A stretch of 12,519 bases of DNA, from contig NW_003107090.1 of assembly GCF_000003605.2 (NCBI RefSeq), positions 743,480-755,998 of the forward strand. Reading direction: 5' to 3'. How positions within the stretch are numbered: position 1 is the stretch's first letter; each line of letters opens with the position of its first letter. This document shows, in pieces, positions 7,780 through 12,519 of this stretch. The translations under genes and the position numbers were made by a program. This DNA comes from Saccoglossus kowalevskii (lineage: Eukaryota; Hemichordata; Enteropneusta; Harrimaniidae). The notes beneath the pieces are model-generated. The model saw only the letters and a program-made list of their open reading frames with translations. It had not been told where the DNA came from and did not search any database.

Positions 7780-7872
7780 CAATACACTATATAACATGGT
7801 ATATGTACCATATAATATGATAAATGTACCACACAACGTAAATGCACATGGTAAATTCACCACATAATATGA
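7780..7872 (+). repeat. Degenerate tandem repeat, unit about 20 bp
   Basis: Successive units read TATATGTACCATATAATATGA (7800-7820), TAAATGTACCACACAACG (7821-7838), a shortened TAAATGCACATGG and TAAATTCACCACATAATATGA (7852-7872). A weaker unit precedes them. ACCAYAYAA is the shared core. The first unit also contains a palindrome, ATGGTATATGTACCAT. No function evident. Confidence 0.5.
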
Positions 7873-8023
7873 AGAAAGCACTACATTACATGAACTGCAT
7901 GTTAATATGATACAAATCATTGATGCACAACAAAAATAATATTTTATGACTTAAGCTGTGACTTGTTATAGTTTTCACCCATATACGTCATCTGGATGTC
8001 AAACAAGTGTCCCAGGGCGTGAT

Positions 8024-8089
8024 CTATAGGAATGGCATATACTATCTATAGGAATGGCGTATACTATCTATAGGAATGGCGTATACTAT
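8024..8089 (+). repeat. Tandem repeat, three copies of a 22-bp unit
   Basis: CTATAGGAATGGCGTATACTAT occurs three times head to tail. The first copy differs only by A for G (GGCATATACT). Just downstream, AGTATATGCCA (8107-8117) is the reverse complement of part of the first copy, so the array and its flank could form a stem. Confidence 0.93.
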
Positions 8090-8117
8090 CAGCCGATTCT
8101 GAGAGGAGTATATGCCA

Positions 8118-10420
8118 CGCATATATTATCTTTTTTCTGTAACCTAGATTGTTGTAGCGTTTTTTTCTCGGCGTTGATATTGGTTTAAGCAGCCCAATAA
8201 AAAAAAGTGTTCAATTATTCCTTATACTCCTCCAAACGAACATCTAAACACAACTAAACACTGTCGCCTTTTTTGAACTATATGGCTTTCATCTGTTCAT
8301 GTTTGTTGGATGTCACATACACGTTTTGTGTGATGTGTGGTACTTGATGATTCAGTGTAGAAGGCACATAGACATATTTAGTTCATTATTCATGACATTT
8401 GGTTTCGTCATATTAATTAGGTATAGCGGATCCTTGGCGAGAATGACCACTGCACTTGATTATTATGAAGGTCTGGTGCATGAGAACAACAAGCTTAACG
8501 AGACTCAGGGGAAATGAATGAGTCCTACTAGTACAAAATAATCTTCAGACACTTGAGCGCCATATTTCCCTATAAAAATATTGGTGAATCATTTGCTCAT
8601 GTTATTTGTTCAAAACACATAGGAGGTAAAGTCCCCCTTGTCTGTTTATCCTTTCCTTGGTCTGTTTGTCTGGGTCAAATCGTGTTTAAACAAGCTAAAG
8701 TATTGTCAATCTTCGACCTCGAGCGAACTTTGACCGTATGTTCAACATAATGTGTACATCCTAATTATCTAATTGGAATATTAATTAACTACTTTCAGCA
8801 TGATTTGCTTAACCTTGCAACTGTATGTTTGTGCATTACCGACAATTATTCTCAATAAAAATGTGCACCAGAATTCTCAAAATTGTATTGCATAATAATT
8901 TTGTTTGTATTTGTGAAGCTTTTTGTTTAAATAATGTTTTGAAACCTTGTACTTGTACTTTTGGTAAATGAACATTTAACAGTTTTTCTAACAGCATGAA
9001 TGTGTTAATTGTGAACGGCACTTATTTCACTCAATTACGCATCTCTCTTAATCACTGTGGTGACGCATTCATTGGAGCCGCCATATTCGGATCGGTGACT
9101 GAGCGTACTGAGGTGCGAGTTTACATAGAGGGGCAAGGCGCGTTGCCGTGGTCGCGAGTTCAAATATCGTGTATGCGTTGGTTATATGTTTGTAATGTCC
9201 GTACTTACATTATGGTATGGAAGAGCTTCATGGCAACTTGTAAACAGGGAGTATTGACATCACTATTAAAATACAAAAGCAGTGCGTTCTGATCTCAATT
9301 ATAAAGTAATAACACGTAATTCATGATATCTCTAAGGTCATTTTAGGTGAAGTAACGACACTTGTGGCACTTGATTACAAAGATACAAATGACAAAGTTT
9401 ACACATTTGAATATTATTATAATGGAGCTTTTACCCCTCCCCACTAGTTTATACTGAGGTGCTTATTAAATTATCTTTCAGTCTTTGCGGAAGATGACGT
9501 CAAACCGTTCCATACAGGGCTCAGTCAGATTATAATCATCGTCACTGACATGACACAGTTTTGAAGCACGTATGAACGCACTATTGACGACACCATGATA
9601 GTAAGTGACACAGTTGTTTACATAAATGTAATTTACAACGATGTGAAATAGCTGCTGGTGAATTGCAGTCGGGCGAAAAAGTAAAAAACATAGTTTGCCA
9701 CGATGAAGAAAATAAAGTATTGAAAACGATGAGAAAACACTACCTTATTTGTAAAATCAGAAGAAAGACATATTTGCCATGATACAACGGCATGGGATTC
9801 AAACATTTTTCATGTCATTAGCAGAGACAAAATGAACCCACTTACTGAAAAGTCTTGGTAAGAATGTTCATAAAAAAGTTATGAAATGAAAATCTGATCA
9901 TTTTACTTGTGCACGTCACTTTGACACTCTGTTCAACGGTTTATTCATGCACGAGTGCATTCCATCCAATTGGTGAAATTGCAGATTGTTTTATAAGAGT
10001 TGAGTTTCAGCTAAAAGGATCAGGATGCTTCACAATATGGGGTTGATAATGATAAAGACATAAAACAATTCACTGATACATAACATGTTCAAATGACACT
10101 CCTGATGAAAACTGATGACATGGTCGCTGTGTCTAGGTGTTGTTTGCCATTGCCTTCAATTTATTACCTATTGATATTTATGAGGAAACAGGAAATACAC
10201 TCAAAGAACATTACATTACAAACTTGATGATCTCAACTTCGGAGATAATATCACATTTGAAAAATTGGTAATAAAGCATGGGTATGAATGAACAGATATA
10301 TTTTGATGCAGTACTGTTTTCTTTAACATCAGATAAGATGTTTTAAAAAAGATCACCCAATGAATTCAGAATAAACAGTTACAAGGAATCTCTTTTTAGG
10401 GAAAGGAGAGCGAATATTGT
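8118..10420. other. AT-rich region without recognised genes
   Basis: About 2.3 kb. Plus frames at 8299-8517 (72 codons), 8553-8750 and 8996-9292 are open, but no domain or motif is recognised. The segment 9060-9175 is richer in CpG and carries a B-box-like GCGAGTTCAAATATC, too imperfect to call a tRNA or SINE. The rest shows no arrays and no convincing exons. Confidence 0.5.
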
Positions 10421-10622
10421 ATGTCTAATACTGTGTATTAAAATACTTTAATGGTCTTTCTGTGATTGTCCTAGGTTGTCTTACATGATATAACGCCTTC
10501 ACAACCGTAGGTGATGGGTTGTTTATTGATGTGATGTCTGCCTCTACACAATGACATCCCAAGCACAGGATATCTCGGATTGCAAGGAAGTCTAATGAGT
10601 GAACTCGCGACTTCAAAACAAC

Positions 10623-10664
10623 ATGGCGGAAACCTTTGATGACTCAAATCTCAACACGTCCTCT
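10623..10664 (+). CDS. Possible first coding exon with a Kozak-like start, unknown protein
   Basis: An ATG in strong context (AAAACAACATGGCGGAAACC) opens a short frame, MAETFDDSNLNTSS, closed by TAA at 10665-10667. Upstream 40 bp is slightly CpG-bearing (CTCGCGAC). This resembles the start of a metazoan coding exon, but I see no good donor that joins it in frame to the exon at 10903. A GTCC dinucleotide at 10658-10661 is non-ideal and would leave the wrong phase. The overlapping frame from 10639 (MTQISTRPLKQPPETEAKL) stays open to 10830 and is an alternative reading, with a GTATGT donor near 10820. Function unknown. Confidence 0.25.
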
Positions 10665-10866
10665 TAAACAACCACCAGAAACAGAGGCAAAATTATCACA
10701 AATAGAAACAGAACTTGACATACACATTAGAGCAAAGCCTGCATGTTCAACCAATTTGCTAATTTCCACTTTATTATACATTATAATATTACAACAAAAA
10801 CTAAGAAACATTTGTTTTAAGTATGTTTAAACTACACAAATGTACCATTTCAAATGTCAAGTTATG

Positions 10867-10887
10867 TATATATATATATATATATAT
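10867..10887 (+). repeat. (TA)n microsatellite
   Basis: About ten and a half perfect TA units lie immediately before the pyrimidine-rich tract and AG that would form the acceptor of the exon at 10903. Confidence 0.95.
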
Positions 10888-10902
10888 TAATTTAATTTCC
10901 AG

Positions 10903-10938
10903 ATCCAATGAACACAAGTGGTTCACACCAGTCAGATG
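10903..10938 (+). CDS. Candidate 36-nt microexon, unknown protein
   Basis: It is bounded by a good acceptor (TTTAATTTCCAG, ending 10902) and a good donor (ATG/GTAAGA, from 10939). Of the three phases, one has an internal TGA and one makes a TGA across the join to the exon at 11137. The remaining phase reads PMNTSGSHQSD and runs through the junction. It contains its own ATG, so translation could start here. The protein is not recognised. This rests on splice-site appearance and one open phase only. Confidence 0.35.
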
Positions 10939-11136
10939 GTAAGAATAGAATCAGTACAACATTACTTCATCTTTTCAATATTCACCCCCATGCAAAGCAA
11001 TTACAGAATTCAGTGCTACATAACTTTATATATTTGCGAACAAAATAAGATGAATACAAATAAGAAATCGCAATACTTATTTTCTTTCTCATGAAACTTT
11101 CAAACTAATTAATAAGATAATGTTTCTCCCATTTAG

Positions 11137-11264
11137 ATATACCATACTCTCTGCAATTGCTCAGACAGAATCAATATCACTACCAACCGTTGGATATATA
11201 CATGATGTTAACATTACAGGCAACAGACTTGGTCATTACTTACAAGTCAGCCAAACAAAATATG
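11137..11264 (+). CDS. Candidate exon following the microexon, unknown protein
   Basis: The acceptor is TTTCTCCCATTTAG, ending at 11136. Joined to the 36-nt exon, one phase reads DDIPYSLQLLRQNQYHYQ, then PLDIYMMLTLQATDLVITY and KSAKQNM before TGA (11265-11267). The alternative is a donor at GTGAAAGT (11264 onward region), with the coding sequence continuing in a later exon I cannot locate. A longer frame in another phase (11138-11350, YTILSAIAQTESISLP...) exists but is closed by the join. Residue composition is coding-like; no family recognised. No polyadenylation site is tied to it, although AATAAA occurs near 11595. Confidence 0.35.
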
Positions 11265-11359
11265 TGAAAGTTGTATTATTTTTGGCTCCAAATTATAAAG
11301 ATCATCTATTACTAGTAGCAGAAAAAACAACCAGCGTAACAGCATCATGTTGACGTCCA

Positions 11360-12519
11360 ACCCTGCTATAACAACTACAACGAAGACGAGTTCACACTTT
11401 AGTACCAAACAAATTTATGTTTCATTATGCACCCAAACCAGTCAATATCATACAAATCAAAGGTGCATTTTACAAAAAAAGATGTGGTGCGCATTAAGGG
11501 CGAAATTGTAAAAAACAAACGATATAATTTGTTAACGAGGAAAGTTTAAAGAACACACCATTGCAAGTGATGATGCAGATACATACTTACCTCAATAAAA
11601 AGCACATTTCCACAACACTTCGACATTAGGTCTTGCCTCACTAATTATATTTCAACGTTGAAGTCTTCAACATGATAGACCACCACGTCAGAAACTGACA
11701 GCTGACCACGTCGCTGCTGTGTTACTGATGACTGAGCAGTCATTTACAATAGTCTACAATATACAAAAACAAAAACATTCACTAATTTCTCTAACACTTA
11801 GTTCCTCCTTTAAGGTAGCGGGATAGTTTTTTGGCATGAAAAATGTAAACATCTGTAATCGGAGTAAATTTTACAAGAACCTATACAATCTATTTATGTT
11901 TGGAAAGCCCTTGACTTGTACTTTTGTATTATTAATATTTTGTGAACATTGTGTTTGTTTTAGCGTCACGTGATTCTGAAAATCGGCGCGGCTGATAATT
12001 AACTAACGTGAATACATTTTTAAATGTCAGCTCTACGGTTATGCATGCGGCCAAAAACTTTACACTGTTTTGAAGCAAGGGTCATGAAGTTTAAATCCGT
12101 ATTTCTATTTTTTAAATTAAGTTTTTTTTCCTCTCCGAAAATGGAAAATTTCAAGCACGTTTTTTGGTGTTGAAGTTAGTGTATACCGGTGGTTTGCGCG
12201 AGGTTTGTGAAAATACGCGATAGAATTTCGCAAAAATGTAAATACGGATACGAAGCCAACATATTCGAGAGTACGAAAAGCCAAACGGCGACATCGTAGC
12301 GCTACTCACAGAAACGCCATTTAAAATTAGGTCAACGGCAATTGCCAGAAATCGAACACCGAGAAATCGGCACTTTTATGATTTTAAACTTCAATCAAGG
12401 TTAACTCCCGTTTTAGCAGCAACAATTATATAGGTTGGTAGTAAATAAATTACCTTGAAAGGTTGTTTTCAGAAAAAATCACGATTCGACATTTATGTCT
12501 GTGAAAAAACTGTATTTTT
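11360..12519. other. Region without recognised genes; CpG-rich right edge
   Basis: From 11360 to 11810 nothing is recognised. From about 11,940 the sequence becomes relatively rich in CpG (about twenty between 12150 and 12400) with no long open frame. It contains a CACGTG E-box-type palindrome (11967-11972) and a diverged inverted repeat (12095-12112 with 12232-12249). It could be a promoter-proximal unmethylated stretch or the end of an unrecognised repeat continuing beyond the window. Confidence 0.4.

Noticed and set aside
8299-8517. 72-codon plus frame ending ARMTTALDYYEGLVHENN...
   Set aside because: The last third looks coding-like, but the first two thirds are hydrophobic low-complexity text. 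There are no homologues I recognise and no clear splice sites.
9060-9175. Possible second tRNA-derived SINE head (GCGAGTTCAAATATC as B box, GACTGAGCG as D-arm)
   Set aside because: The invariant G53-C61 pair is broken, the spacing between the boxes is too long for a tRNA, and no A-rich tail or body boundary is visible.
9482-9564. Exon-like frame FAEDDVKPFHTGLSQ after TTATCTTTCAG, with a TGACGTCA CRE-type palindrome at 9495-9502
   Set aside because: Only 26 codons, no partner exon in phase, and an isolated 8-bp palindrome is weak evidence for regulation.
1-12519. CRISPR array, bacterial operon or phage module
   Set aside because: No regularly spaced identical short repeats with unique spacers, no ribosome-binding-site-led gene series; splice-like sites, SINE and retrotransposon debris indicate an animal genome.

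Overview
The window looks like AT-rich, repeat-laden genomic DNA of an animal, most probably a marine mollusc (a bivalve or gastropod; a related lophotrochozoan is not excluded). No intact protein-coding gene of bacterial or viral type is present. The organism call rests on two copies of a tandem-core repeat that ends in an 8-bp GGACGCAC-type minisatellite and a hairpin arm reading AAGTCCCC...GGGGACTAA. That architecture is known from bivalve pearl/CvE elements and from non-autonomous Helentron-like (HINE) elements. A degraded tyrosine-recombinase retrotransposon and a tRNA-derived SINE fit the same picture.

Layout from left to right. Positions 1-630 and about 2950-3596 hold the two tandem-core hairpin elements, both on the plus strand. 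Between them, and from 3600 to 4800, is AT-rich DNA in which I recognise nothing beyond a short tandem duplication at 2115-2153. At about 4819-5138 an exon-like reading frame is broken by one TAG. From about 5160 to 7560 lies a decayed DIRS-order retrotransposon, more likely Ngaro-like: the tail of its RT/RNase H polyprotein, its tyrosine recombinase in several frames, a G-run, and two near-identical direct repeats near the 3' end. A minus-strand tRNA(Met)-like SINE (about 5953-6398) sits inside the recombinase and splits it at a point where the protein otherwise reads straight through.

Downstream are a degenerate 20-bp tandem array (7780-7872), a clean three-copy 22-bp array (8024-8089) and about 2.5 kb of AT-rich DNA with nothing recognisable. 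A weak candidate host gene on the plus strand (10623-11264) has a Kozak-like ATG, a 36-nt exon with good splice sites and a further exon, with one frame open across the junction. The right edge (about 11,810-12,519) is richer in CpG and has a diverged inverted repeat, but I cannot name it.

Functionally the window is mostly mobile-element debris. The recombinase is dead and the SINE is younger than the retrotransposon it interrupts. The two hairpin elements would depend on an autonomous Helentron elsewhere. Family names come from recognition of motifs and architecture; no database search was run.
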